Of a stretch of DNA of 64,000 bases, positions 8,235 to 16,562 are shown in pieces. The translations under genes and the position numbers were made by a program. Origin of the DNA: Cohnella pontilimi (GTDB lineage Bacteria > Bacillota > Bacilli > Paenibacillales > Paenibacillaceae). Under the pieces are notes generated by a model that was given only the letters and a program-made list of their open reading frames with translations, had not been told where the DNA came from and searched no databases. Location: NCBI RefSeq assembly GCF_005049045.1, contig NZ_SUPK01000002.1, positions 518,399 to 582,398 of the forward strand, given 5' to 3'. Each line of letters begins with the position of its first letter. Position 1 is the stretch's first letter.

Positions 8235-9950
8235 TTAACCTTGCGCGCGGCTTAAAGCCGTACATTCATGAAACACATATTGGGTACAGCCCACGCATTG
8301 CGACTTCTCCAAGCGGGTTAAGGCAAAATGGATCGCTTGCCCGGTATGCTCGAACACATGCTGCGGCCCGATCTCTTCCAGCAGCCCCGAGCGGTTCATC
8401 ATATGATAGGGAAGATGATGAATGCCGGAAATCAGCACGAGTCCACCATATTTCTTCACTTCTTTGACCGTCTCCGCCAAAAATTGCTCCGCCGTCGTAT
8501 CCATGAACGGAACCTTCCCCATCCGGAGAAGCAAAACTTTCGGCTGCCGGCGGACCGCTTCCCGGATCGTCTGCTGGTAACGGGAGGCCGTACCGAAAAA
8601 GAGCGAGCCGTCCACCGTGTATATTTGTACCTGCGGACAGTTGCGGCCCTGATGGACGGGGTTCGGAGTGACCTTCCCGCGGGAAACCGCGTGATCGGGC
8701 AGCACCTTGGAGACGGAGACGGCACCTCCCGTTTTAATGACAAACAGCAGCATCGCCGCCGCAAGACCGGCCAAGACGGCCGTCGTTAAATCCGTGAATA
8801 CGGTCAGCAAAAACGTAAGGACGAGTACCAGGGAATCGCCCGATTTGGACTTCATCACTTTGGCGAATTCTTTCCGGTCGCTCATGTTCCACGCAACGAT
8901 CATCAGAATCGGCGCCATGCCCGCCAACGGAATGCCCGAAGCAAGCGGAGCCAAAAGAAGCAAAACGAGCAGTACGGCCGCGCTGTGGATCATGCCGGAT
9001 ACCGGGCCGGAAGCGCCCGACCGAATATTGGCCGCCGTGCGGGCGATCGCACCCGTTGCCGGAATTCCGCCGAACAAGGGGGTCACCATGTTGGCGATTC
9101 CTTGTCCGATCAGCTCCCGATTGCTGTTGTGACGGTCTCCGCTCATTCGGTCGGCGACTACGGCCGAGAGCAGGGATTCGATCCCGCCGAGCATCGCGAT
9201 CATGAATGCCGGATACAGAAGATGGGTGATATGCGCCCAATTGAAGTCGGGCAGCGCGATTCCCGGCAGTTCCCGGGGAATGCCGCCGTAAGCGGATCCG
9301 ATCGTCGCGACCCGGCCGTGGAACCACAAGACCGCCGCCAACCCGGAAGCGGCAAGCCCGATCAGTGAGGAAGGAAGCCGGGGCCGCCAGCGGGACGCGG
9401 CGAGCATGGCGGCCAAGCCGATAAGCGCCACCGCCACGCTGTAACCATTGACGGTGCCGATGTGGACCAGCAATTCTTTCACGTTTTCGATAAAGCTCTC
9501 GTGCTTTTCAATACCGCGAAGTCCTAGAAAATTTGGGATTTGCCCGAAAAAAATAATGACCGCAATCCCCGCGGTGAAGCCGACCGTTACCGGACGCGGA
9601 ATATACCGGATCAAGCCCCCGACCCGGAACAAGCCCATGAGAACGAGGAGAATGCCGGCCAAAAATCCGGCAATGAGCAGATCTTGATACCCGTATTGCA
9701 GGACGATCGCCAGCAAGATCGGAACGAAAGCGCCCGTCGGGCCGCCGATTTGAAAACGGGAGCCTCCCAGGAGCGAGATAAGAAATCCCGCGATAATTGA
9801 GGTGTAGAGCCCGTAACGCGGATCAACGCCTGCCGCGATTGCGAATGCCATGCCCAGCGGGATGGCGATAATGCCGACCACCACGCCCGACACAAGATCC
9901 CTGCGTAAAGAAAGGGTGTCGTATCCGGCAAATCTGCCCCGAGGTTTCAT
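8235..9950 (-). CDS. SulP-family anion transporter with STAS domain
   Basis: A 571-residue SulP (SLC26-like) membrane permease for sulfate, bicarbonate or a related anion. About 11-14 membrane segments occupy residues 20-405, starting with the family signature region around DLVSGVVVGIIAIPLGMAFAIAAGV. A cytoplasmic STAS domain lies at about 440-545 (VDGSLFFGTASRYQQTIREA). The last residues carry a CVGC pair that could bind a metal or form a redox pair (inference). The gene lies 94 bases downstream of an ArsR-type regulator gene, with a long AT-rich inverted repeat between them, which suggests direct control. Confidence 0.93.
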   Translation of the reverse strand: MKPRGRFAGYDTLSLRRDLVSGVVVGIIAIPLGMAFAIAAGVDPRYGLYTSIIAGFLISLLGGSRFQIGGPTGAFVPILLAIVLQYGYQDLLIAGFLAGILLVLMGLFRVGGLIRYIPRPVTVGFTAGIAVIIFFGQIPNFLGLRGIEKHESFIENVKELLVHIGTVNGYSVAVALIGLAAMLAASRWRPRLPSSLIGLAASGLAAVLWFHGRVATIGSAYGGIPRELPGIALPDFNWAHITHLLYPAFMIAMLGGIESLLSAVVADRMSGDRHNSNRELIGQGIANMVTPLFGGIPATGAIARTAANIRSGASGPVSGMIHSAAVLLVLLLLAPLASGIPLAGMAPILMIVAWNMSDRKEFAKVMKSKSGDSLVLVLTFLLTVFTDLTTAVLAGLAAAMLLFVIKTGGAVSVSKVLPDHAVSRGKVTPNPVHQGRNCPQVQIYTVDGSLFFGTASRYQQTIREAVRRQPKVLLLRMGKVPFMDTTAEQFLAETVKEVKKYGGLVLISGIHHLPYHMMNRSGLLEEIGPQHVFEHTGQAIHFALTRLEKSQCVGCTQYVFHECTALSRAQG

Positions 9951-9959
9951 GCATATTCC

Positions 9960-10001
9960 TTCTTTTTTATATATTTGATTTTTTGAATATATAAAAAAGA
10001 A
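9960..10001. promoter_or_regulatory. 16-bp perfect inverted repeat between arsR-like gene and sulP (candidate operator)
   Basis: Positions 9960-9975 (TTCTTTTTTATATATT) are exactly complementary to 9986-10001 (AATATATAAAAAAGAA), separated by ten bases. A further GCATATTC/GAATATGC pair flanks it with a 4-base offset. AT-rich dyads with ATAT half-sites are typical operators of ArsR/SmtB regulators. It sits just upstream of the SulP ribosome binding site, so it could also form an RNA hairpin in the leader. Confidence 0.65.
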
Positions 10002-10044
10002 TATGCCCCTTGAACCTGACTGTCAACGGCGGGAATTCCCTGTT

Positions 10045-10371
10045 TTATTCTTTTCTCATCGTTTCGAGCAGCGAAATGGCGTCCACCAGGTGGTTGTCAA
10101 AAATTTGCTTCGCCACTTTCAGCAGATCTTTAATCAGCGGATCCCGCAGCGAGTAAACGACGGAGGTGCCGGATTTCGTGCCGTACACGACATTTTTGGC
10201 CCGCAGAACGGCTAACTGCTGCGAAACGCCGGAGCCTTCGGAGCCGAGAATCGACTGGAGCTCGTTCACGGTGCGGTCTCCTTCGGATAGCACTTCCAAA
10301 ATCCGGATGCGCATCGGATGTGCGAGTGCTTTAAAAAAATTCGCTTTGAACTGCTGCAATTCATGATTCAT
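10045..10371 (-). CDS. ArsR/SmtB-family transcriptional regulator without cysteines
   Basis: This 108-residue dimeric winged-helix repressor carries the recognition region around SVNELQ/GVSQQLAVLRAKNVV (about residues 38-66), followed by the beta-wing GTKSGTSVVYSL. The protein contains no cysteine, so it cannot use the classical thiol metal site of ArsR/CadC proteins. It may sense a metal through His/Asp or another ligand. I placed the start at ATG 10371, eight bases after AGGAG, rather than the TTG two codons earlier. It is co-oriented with and directly upstream of sulP, and the inverted repeat at 9960-10001 is the obvious candidate target. Confidence 0.88.
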   Translation of the reverse strand: MNHELQQFKANFFKALAHPMRIRILEVLSEGDRTVNELQSILGSEGSGVSQQLAVLRAKNVVYGTKSGTSVVYSLRDPLIKDLLKVAKQIFDNHLVDAISLLETMRKE

Positions 10372-10399
10372 CGACAAGTCTCCTAATCCGTTTGCTAAG

Positions 10400-10909
10400 T
10401 TACATCATACACCAATCCGCGACGAAACGGAGTATGGAATCAAACTGACGATTGTCCGTGCGGAATACGGGAATACCGGCGCGCTGCGCCATACTTTCCG
10501 CTTCCGTGGCGGATTGTTGCATGACGGCTGCCATTACGCCCGGCAGCTTCAATAATTCGACGTCCTCGTCTCCGCGCAGCAGAACGAGCTTCGGATAAGA
10601 GGATTGTTTAAAACCTTCCACGATCACCGCATTCATGTCGGCGGATTGCATGGCCGCGATCAGATCGGGCAGCGGAGTGGAAACCTCCCTCCGCCATAGC
10701 GTGCGGGTCTCGCTGACCATCGCGGTGGCGTGGGCTCCGGCTTCCCGGTGTTTCCACGTATCGGTTCCCGGGATATCGGGCTCGTGGTCGTGTGCGTTAT
10801 GTTTCACCGTTCCTACCAGAAGCCCTCTCGAAGACAGCTCCCGAACGATTTCGGAAACGAGTGTCGTTTTTCCCGCATCTTTATAGCCGACGACTTGAAG
10901 CACTTTCAT
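10400..10909 (-). CDS. mobB: Molybdopterin-guanine dinucleotide biosynthesis adapter MobB
   Basis: A 169-residue P-loop GTP-binding protein that assists MobA in attaching GMP to molybdopterin. Walker A is GYKDAGKTTL (about residues 8-17), followed by the family's KHNAHDHEPDIPGTDTWKHREAGA segment and a VIVEGFK motif near residue 95. Its ATG overlaps the moeA stop by four bases (ATGA), so moeA and mobB are translationally coupled. It is the last gene of the mobA-moeA-mobB operon. Confidence 0.93.
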   Translation of the reverse strand: MKVLQVVGYKDAGKTTLVSEIVRELSSRGLLVGTVKHNAHDHEPDIPGTDTWKHREAGAHATAMVSETRTLWRREVSTPLPDLIAAMQSADMNAVIVEGFKQSSYPKLVLLRGDEDVELLKLPGVMAAVMQQSATEAESMAQRAGIPVFRTDNRQFDSILRFVADWCMM

Positions 10910-12174
10910 CGCGACACTCCCTGTTTCAACAAGATGGCCGTTACCCGCTCCCCTTCCCCTATTCCCTGCTTAAGCGGCGGAAGCACCAGCAGGCAGTCGG
11001 CGTCGACGATCGTTTTCATCAGGCTGGATTGATCGGCGCCGGTCGGCCGGACCCATATCTCGGCATCCCGGAATTCCGTTCGGGCACGGATGAATCGGGG
11101 GAATGCGTTCACTTTCGTAAAAGGCTCCGCCAGCCGGGCTTCGATCGTGACGGGCTGCGGTTCGGCACAAAGCATCGTGCGGATCGCCGGCACGGCAAAG
11201 AGGTGGAAGCCGACGAAACTGGCGCCCGGATTGCCGGACAGCGCCAGCAGCAGCTTCCCGTTCAGCACGGCCGCCGTGGTCGGGCTGCCCGGGCGCATCG
11301 CGACTTTATTGAACAACGTGGTACCTTCCCACCGGGCGAGAATGTCCACGAGAATATCTTGGTCGCCGACGGAGATGCCGCCGGTCGTAATGGTCATATC
11401 ACACTCGGCCAGCGCTCCCCGGATTATGCGTTCCGCGCGGTCGGCATCGTCCGCCGCATGACCCAGCAGGACCGGTTCGGCGCCGGCTTCCCGGAGGAGC
11501 GCGGCGAGCATGACGGCGTTGCTGTTGCGGATTTTACCGGGACGGAGCGGCTCGTCGACCGAGAGTAGCTCGCTGCCTGTCGACAATATGGCTACGCGCG
11601 GTCGGCGGATGACCTGGAGATTGGCGTGACCGAATGCGGCGGCCAGTGCGACTTCGCCGGCGCCGATCACACGGCCCGTAGGGAACAGTTCGTCGCCAGG
11701 CTGAAACTCTCCGCCGATGTCCGCCACATTGCGGCCTTCGGCCACCGGCTTGCGGATCCGGACGTATTCCCGGCCGTTTATTCGTTCGGTCTCCGTCACT
11801 TCCAGCATGACGACGGTGTCCGCGCCTTCAGGCAGCATCGCGCCGGTCATGATGCGGGATGCCTGTCCGGTGCCGACGACACGCTTCGGCACCTCGCCGG
11901 CCGGCAGCGATTCGAGCACCTCCAGCACCGCCGGCTCATGCTGGGCTCCGTCCGGCAAGTCCATGGCGCGGACGGCGTAGCCGTCCATCGCCGAACGACG
12001 ATAAGGCGGAAACGGATGCGATGCGGCCGCCGCTTCGGCGGAGCTGCGGCCGAGGGCTTCTCCGAGCGGAACGGTTTCCGCACCGAGCGGACGAACGTGC
12101 TGGAGAATGCGTGAACGCGCTTCGTCGGGAGACACCGCTTGACGGTGGAAACGATGAGAGTCCATAGAAGTCAT
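10906..12174 (-). CDS. moeA: Molybdopterin molybdenumtransferase MoeA
   Basis: The enzyme inserts molybdate into adenylylated molybdopterin. The four-domain MoeA layout is complete: the N-terminal region (SAMDGYAVRA near residue 60), the VMTGAMLPEGADTVVMLE segment, the MoaB/Mog-like domain with ILSTGSEL and TTGGISVGDQD, and a C-terminal beta domain after PGSPT and LSGNPGA. Two starts are possible. ATG 12195 overlaps the mobA stop as ATGA but lacks a Shine-Dalgarno. ATG 12174 has AAGGAG nine bases upstream, and I use the latter. Middle gene of mobA-moeA-mobB. Confidence 0.94.
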   Translation of the reverse strand: MTSMDSHRFHRQAVSPDEARSRILQHVRPLGAETVPLGEALGRSSAEAAAASHPFPPYRRSAMDGYAVRAMDLPDGAQHEPAVLEVLESLPAGEVPKRVVGTGQASRIMTGAMLPEGADTVVMLEVTETERINGREYVRIRKPVAEGRNVADIGGEFQPGDELFPTGRVIGAGEVALAAAFGHANLQVIRRPRVAILSTGSELLSVDEPLRPGKIRNSNAVMLAALLREAGAEPVLLGHAADDADRAERIIRGALAECDMTITTGGISVGDQDILVDILARWEGTTLFNKVAMRPGSPTTAAVLNGKLLLALSGNPGASFVGFHLFAVPAIRTMLCAEPQPVTIEARLAEPFTKVNAFPRFIRARTEFRDAEIWVRPTGADQSSLMKTIVDADCLLVLPPLKQGIGEGERVTAILLKQGVSR

Positions 12175-12191
12175 GTCGGCTGGCTCCTTCT

Positions 12192-12803
12192 TCATGATGG
12201 GGCGGGTTTACGGCATATCCGTTCATAATCTTCGGGAGTGTCCACATCTTCGGCGAAAAGGATCGGAATTCCGTTGTGCTCAAAATCGTCCGCGCCTACG
12301 CCGATCCAGGAAATCCGGTCCAGCAACGACAGGAGCCGGCGTTCACCTTGACGCAGCATCTCTTCCGCTGCCACTGAGGCCTCTTTCCGATACAAGGCAT
12401 GGAGCGGCTGAGGCAGGCCTTCGATGACCGGCAATGCCGCCATCGTCCCATGTTGCAGCATCCGTTCGTATAATAAGCCCGCCGCGTCGACGTTCGGCAG
12501 CGGCTGATCGCAGCCGAGCACCCAGGCGCAGCGGCCGGACACAGCCGCGACGCCTGCTTGCAGGCCGGCCAGCGGGCCTTGTCCCGCATAGCGGTCCGCG
12601 ACGACGGTTACCTCATATCGCTGCCTCACTTCACGAGCAAATCCGTCATCGTTCGTCACGATCACCACGTCGCTCGTCCAACCTTTGCAAACACGGATCT
12701 GCCGGTCGATGAAACGATCCTCTCCCAGCGATAGAAGCGCCTTATTGCGGCCGCCCATCCGCCGGCCCAAGCCGCCCGCCAAAATCACCGCCGATACGTC
12801 CAT
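12192..12803 (-). CDS. mobA: Molybdenum cofactor guanylyltransferase MobA
   Basis: The enzyme transfers GMP from GTP to molybdopterin. The nucleotidyltransferase signature LAGGLGRRMGGRNKALL (about residues 8-24), the DRYAGQGPLAGLQAG segment and WVLGCDQP (metal-binding Asp) are present in about 203 residues, the family length. ATG 12803 is chosen because GGAGGG precedes it and because the promoter -10 (12838-12843) overlaps the alternative upstream ATG. First gene of mobA-moeA-mobB; genes for making molybdopterin itself (moaABCDE) are not in the window. Confidence 0.93.
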   Translation of the reverse strand: MDVSAVILAGGLGRRMGGRNKALLSLGEDRFIDRQIRVCKGWTSDVVIVTNDDGFAREVRQRYEVTVVADRYAGQGPLAGLQAGVAAVSGRCAWVLGCDQPLPNVDAAGLLYERMLQHGTMAALPVIEGLPQPLHALYRKEASVAAEEMLRQGERRLLSLLDRISWIGVGADDFEHNGIPILFAEDVDTPEDYERICRKPAPS

Positions 12804-12837
12804 GGGCCGTCCCTCCGGATACATTTCTTTTTTGTCC

Positions 12838-12846
12838 ATTGTAGCA
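12838..12846 (-). promoter_or_regulatory. Extended -10 promoter of mobA-moeA-mobB
   Basis: TGCTACAAT on the minus strand, with TTTGTC 16 bp upstream as a weak -35. It lies between the hemY terminator and mobA. Confidence 0.55.
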
Positions 12847-12864
12847 TGTCGGCGAGCATGACAA

Positions 12865-12894
12865 AATCGGACAAGCCGACAGGCTTGTCCGATT
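12865..12894 (-). terminator. Terminator of the hemEHY operon
   Basis: A 13-bp perfect stem (AATCGGACAAGCC / GGCTTGTCCGATT, loop GACA) is followed on the minus strand by TTTTG, 21 bases after the hemY stop codon. Confidence 0.85.
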
Positions 12895-12915
12895 GAGGTG
12901 AAGGGCGTAAAGCCG

Positions 12916-14361
12916 CTATTCGAGCTTTTCCAGCAATTGTTCCGCCGCGGCCCGGCCTTGTGCGACGCAGTCGGGCAGGCCGACGCCGCCGAACGGCTGG
13001 CCCGCGGTGACGACACCGGGCAGCGAGGTCTGTATAGGGTCCAGGAATGCCGATACCGCATCCCGGTGTCCGACCGGATATTGGGGCATCGAGCGGCGAA
13101 GTCTCGTAATTTCCACAAACGCCGGCTCGGCGTCCAAATCGATCAGGTCGCGCAAATCGCGCCGCACACCGGCCGTCATCTCGTCGTCGGACAGCTCGAC
13201 GCCGGCTTCGTCTCCGGCCCGCCCGACGTAACAGCGAATGAGGCGCTTGCCTTCCGGCGCGGTATGCAGCCATTTCGACGATGTCCATGTGCTGGCCGTA
13301 ATGAGACGGCCTTCCCCGCGCGGCACCAGAAAACCGGAGCCGTCCAAAGGCTGACCGAATCCGGCCGCATCGTAGCCGAAAACGACGTTCGCTACCGACA
13401 CGTAGCGGATATTCGTCATGGCCGACACATCGACATGCGGCGCCAACAGTTCGGCGATACCGGATGCGGGAAGCGCCACAATGACGGCGTCCGCCTGTTC
13501 CTCGTCGCCCCGATCCGTCCGCAACGTGTAGCGGCCTAACGCGCCGTCCGCTTTGTCGAGTGCCGTAACCCGGACACTTGTCCGAATCTCACACCCGTAT
13601 TCGCGCAGCCGGGATTCTAAAGCTTCCACCACCGTGGACAAGCCGGTGCGGAACGTAAGAAACGCTGAGCCTACCGATCTGGCTGCGGCAGCCGCCGCCT
13701 CGGCCGGAGCGGCCGCTTTGCTCTTCTCCCGCATGCCGCGAATCAGGCTGCCGTACTCTCGTTCCAGCTCCCGGAATTGCGGGAACGTCGCCTCCAAGCC
13801 GAGGCCATACAAATCACCGGCATGAATGCCGGCCAGCAGCGGTTCGAAGATGCGCTGCACCATTTCCCGGCCGAAACGCCGCTCGAGGAAATGGCCGACT
13901 GTTTCATCCCCGTCGCCGGCGGATGCGGGAATTTCCGTTTCCTGCAGCGCCCGCCGCTTCCCCTCCTCGGACAACAACCCGGTCTGGAGAAACGCTTCGG
14001 CATTCGTCGGGACGCCGAGGTTCAACCCCGCAGGCATCGGATGAAGCACTCCGTCGCGCGCAATGTATGTTTTTTTCGCCTCCGGATTCGTCCCAACAAG
14101 GAGCCCGTCCAGCCCCAGTTCCTCGGCGAGCCGGACCATCGGCAGCTTGCGCGCCAGGAACGAATCCGGTCCCCGCTCGATCACGAACCCGTCTCGGCGC
14201 AGCGTGTTCACTCTTCCGCCGAGCCTGGCGGCGCCTTCATACAACGTCACTTCGATGCGTTCTCCCCGCTCTGCGGCCAGGCGATATAAATAAAAAGTGG
14301 CTGTGAGGCCGGTGATGCCGCCTCCCAATACCGCTGCTTTCCTTACAGATACCGTTTTCAT
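12916..14361 (-). CDS. hemY: Coproporphyrinogen III oxidase CgoX/HemY (protoporphyrinogen-oxidase family)
   Basis: A 481-residue FAD-dependent oxidase. The dinucleotide-binding motif GGGITGLTATFYLYRL starts near residue 13, and the ARLGGRVNT and ERGPDSFLARK segments are typical of HemG/HemY enzymes. In Gram-positive bacteria this enzyme oxidises coproporphyrinogen III to coproporphyrin III in the coproporphyrin-dependent haem route (established for Bacillus HemY). Its ATG overlaps the hemH stop (ATGA) and has AGGAGG upstream. An Ala-rich insertion (AAAPAEAAAAAARS) near residue 240 is a lineage-specific linker. Last gene of hemE-hemH-hemY. Confidence 0.94.
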   Translation of the reverse strand: MKTVSVRKAAVLGGGITGLTATFYLYRLAAERGERIEVTLYEGAARLGGRVNTLRRDGFVIERGPDSFLARKLPMVRLAEELGLDGLLVGTNPEAKKTYIARDGVLHPMPAGLNLGVPTNAEAFLQTGLLSEEGKRRALQETEIPASAGDGDETVGHFLERRFGREMVQRIFEPLLAGIHAGDLYGLGLEATFPQFRELEREYGSLIRGMREKSKAAAPAEAAAAAARSVGSAFLTFRTGLSTVVEALESRLREYGCEIRTSVRVTALDKADGALGRYTLRTDRGDEEQADAVIVALPASGIAELLAPHVDVSAMTNIRYVSVANVVFGYDAAGFGQPLDGSGFLVPRGEGRLITASTWTSSKWLHTAPEGKRLIRCYVGRAGDEAGVELSDDEMTAGVRRDLRDLIDLDAEPAFVEITRLRRSMPQYPVGHRDAVSAFLDPIQTSLPGVVTAGQPFGGVGLPDCVAQGRAAAEQLLEKLE

Positions 14362-15299
14362 TCCCCGGCCTCCTTACGTGCCGCCATAACGGACTCAGCC
14401 AGCACTGCCATGTACTGCGGATCGTCGTTCAGCATGTCGATTCTTTCGAGCTTCATGCCCAGATCCGCCGCATGCCGCTTGGCTTCGAGATCGATGTCGT
14501 ACAGTACCTCAAGGTGATCCGACACGAAACCGACCGGCGTCACCAGCACGGCCTTCACCTCTTCCGCCGCCAGCCGGTCGAGCGTCTCGAGAATATCCGG
14601 GCCCAGCCAAGGCTGTCCCGTCTGTCCCGCGCTCTGCCAGGTGAACTGCCAGCGTTCCACGCCAGCGCCTTTCGCGACGGCCCGGGAAGTTTCAAGCAGT
14701 TGATCCGGATAAGGATCGCGCATTTCCACAATTTTTGCCGGCAAACTGTGCGCGCTGAACAGCACCATGACCTCCGAACGGCGGTCGCCGAACCGGTCCA
14801 ATGCGCTCACCACACGCCGGGACAGCGCGTCAATGAGCTGCGGATGCAAATGATATTGCTTGACGAACGACATCTTCACGCCGCGCTTGTCCGCTTCCTC
14901 TTGCGCGCGATTGATATAGCCGCCCACGCTCATGGACGAGTACTGAGGCGTCAGCACGATACCGACGGCTTCCTTAATCCCGTCCGCCGCCATCGCGGCA
15001 ACACCGTCTTCGATGAAAGGAGGTGCATGTTTGAGCCCCTGGTAACACACAAATGCGCCCGCTCCGGCAAGCTCATCCAGCGTCCGCTGCAAGGCCGCCA
15101 CTTGGCGGTTCGTGTTCTCGCGCAGCGGAAATACGCCGCCGACGATGGACTTATACCGGCCGGTCAAATCCGCAAGCCGCTCCTCCGTGGGCGGGTGGCC
15201 CCGGCGGATGTGCGTATAGTAGGCTTCGATCGTTTCCATGCTTTCCGGCGTCCCGTAAGACATGACCAGTACGCCGACCGGTTTTCCCTCAGCCGCCAT
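14358..15299 (-). CDS. hemH: Ferrochelatase HemH (coproporphyrin ferrochelatase, CpfC)
   Basis: About 313 residues; inserts Fe(II) into coproporphyrin III in the Firmicutes haem pathway. The metal-binding His lies in LFSAHSLPAKI (about residue 185), with the family segments YKSIVGGVFPLRENTNRQ, LTPQYSSMSVGGY and WQSAGQTGQPWLGP. The acidic Glu partner is in the SDHLEVLYDID segment. Start ATG 15299 shares one base with the hemE stop (TGATG), and GGAGG lies upstream. Middle gene of the operon; no HemQ/ChdC gene is in the window. Confidence 0.95.
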   Translation of the reverse strand: MAAEGKPVGVLVMSYGTPESMETIEAYYTHIRRGHPPTEERLADLTGRYKSIVGGVFPLRENTNRQVAALQRTLDELAGAGAFVCYQGLKHAPPFIEDGVAAMAADGIKEAVGIVLTPQYSSMSVGGYINRAQEEADKRGVKMSFVKQYHLHPQLIDALSRRVVSALDRFGDRRSEVMVLFSAHSLPAKIVEMRDPYPDQLLETSRAVAKGAGVERWQFTWQSAGQTGQPWLGPDILETLDRLAAEEVKAVLVTPVGFVSDHLEVLYDIDLEAKRHAADLGMKLERIDMLNDDPQYMAVLAESVMAARKEAGE

Positions 15300-16354
15300 C
15301 AAGACTTCACCTCCGGCTTGAGCCTTTCGGAAGAATATGCATGTATGAATGCCGTCAAATCCCGCAGCTTCTCCAGCGAAGCTTCCGGGTACAATCCGTG
15401 TCCGAGGTTAAAAATAAATCCGGGCTCCTGCATCCCTTCGTCCAGCAGGCGGCGAGCCTGCTCGCGAATGACGGTCTCTGGCGCTGTCAGCATGTACGGA
15501 TCCAGATTGCCCTGGATGGCGAAACGCCCGCCCGTCCGGACCCGTCCGTCGCTCAATCCGACGCGCCAATCAAGCCCGATTACGTCCGCGCGGATGCCGG
15601 TCAATGACGTTAACAGTTCTCCCGAGCTGACGCCGGGGAAATAAATTTTCGGAATCTCGAGATCCGCGAGCTGCTCGAAAATGCTCTCCACGTGAGGCAG
15701 CACATACTCGCGAAAATCATGTGGCGCCAGCGAGCCGACCCAGCTGTCGAACAGCTGTACCGCTTTGGAGCCCGCCTTTACATGAGCGCGCAAATAGACC
15801 GCGGCCATGTCGGCCAACTTGCCCATCAGCCGGTGCCATATGGCGGGCTCGCCGTACATAAGGGTTTTCGTGTTCAGGTACGATTTGGTCGGCCTGCCCT
15901 CCACGATATAGCTTGCCAGTGTGAAAGGCGCACCGGCAAATGTGATCAGCGGCACCTCGAGCTCCCGGTCCAAGATCGCGATGGTCTCCAGGACATGGGA
16001 CAAATCCCCTTCCACGTCGATCGGCTTCAGCCTGTCGACGTCCGCCGCGGAGCGAACCGGGTTATGGATCACGGGTCCGATATCTTTGACGATATCGAAG
16101 TCGATGCCGATCGAAGCGACGGGATTCATGATGTCGGAATAGAGGATGGCCGCATCGACGCCGAGCTTGCGCACCGGCAACATCGTGACTTCTGCCGCCA
16201 GCTCGGGCTGGCGGCAGATTTCGAGCAGCGAATATTTTTCTTTAATCTTTCGGTAGTCGGGATCGTATCTACCGGCTTGGCGCATGTACCAGACGGGCAC
16301 CCGGTCGACGGGCTGCTTCCGGCAAGCGCGTAAAAAACGGTCGTTATAAGGCAT
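15299..16354 (-). CDS. hemE: Uroporphyrinogen decarboxylase HemE
   Basis: The enzyme decarboxylates the four acetate side chains of uroporphyrinogen III to give coproporphyrinogen III. At 351 residues it carries both signatures: PVWYMRQAGRYDPDYR (about residues 21-36) with the substrate-binding Arg, and FAGAPFTLASYIVEG near residue 140. AGAGGAAACCGA precedes ATG 16354. It is the first gene of hemE-hemH-hemY; spacings are 1-4 base overlaps throughout, so the three enzymes are made together. Confidence 0.97.
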   Translation of the reverse strand: MPYNDRFLRACRKQPVDRVPVWYMRQAGRYDPDYRKIKEKYSLLEICRQPELAAEVTMLPVRKLGVDAAILYSDIMNPVASIGIDFDIVKDIGPVIHNPVRSAADVDRLKPIDVEGDLSHVLETIAILDRELEVPLITFAGAPFTLASYIVEGRPTKSYLNTKTLMYGEPAIWHRLMGKLADMAAVYLRAHVKAGSKAVQLFDSWVGSLAPHDFREYVLPHVESIFEQLADLEIPKIYFPGVSSGELLTSLTGIRADVIGLDWRVGLSDGRVRTGGRFAIQGNLDPYMLTAPETVIREQARRLLDEGMQEPGFIFNLGHGLYPEASLEKLRDLTAFIHAYSSERLKPEVKS

Positions 16355-16562
16355 TCGGTTTCCTCTTTTGAGTTGTCATGATTTGACTTTCTTTGTTTCC
16401 ATTATGCCCTTTATCCGAACCGCCCACAACCTGGCCGGCGTGCCGGAGTATGACAATTGCATGACATTCGGCGCAGGAAACGAAGGACAAAAGCCAAGCG
16501 AGACGGGGCTTTGTGGTATACTTGGCTTTACATGGTTAGGACGGACTGGAGGATGGAGATCG

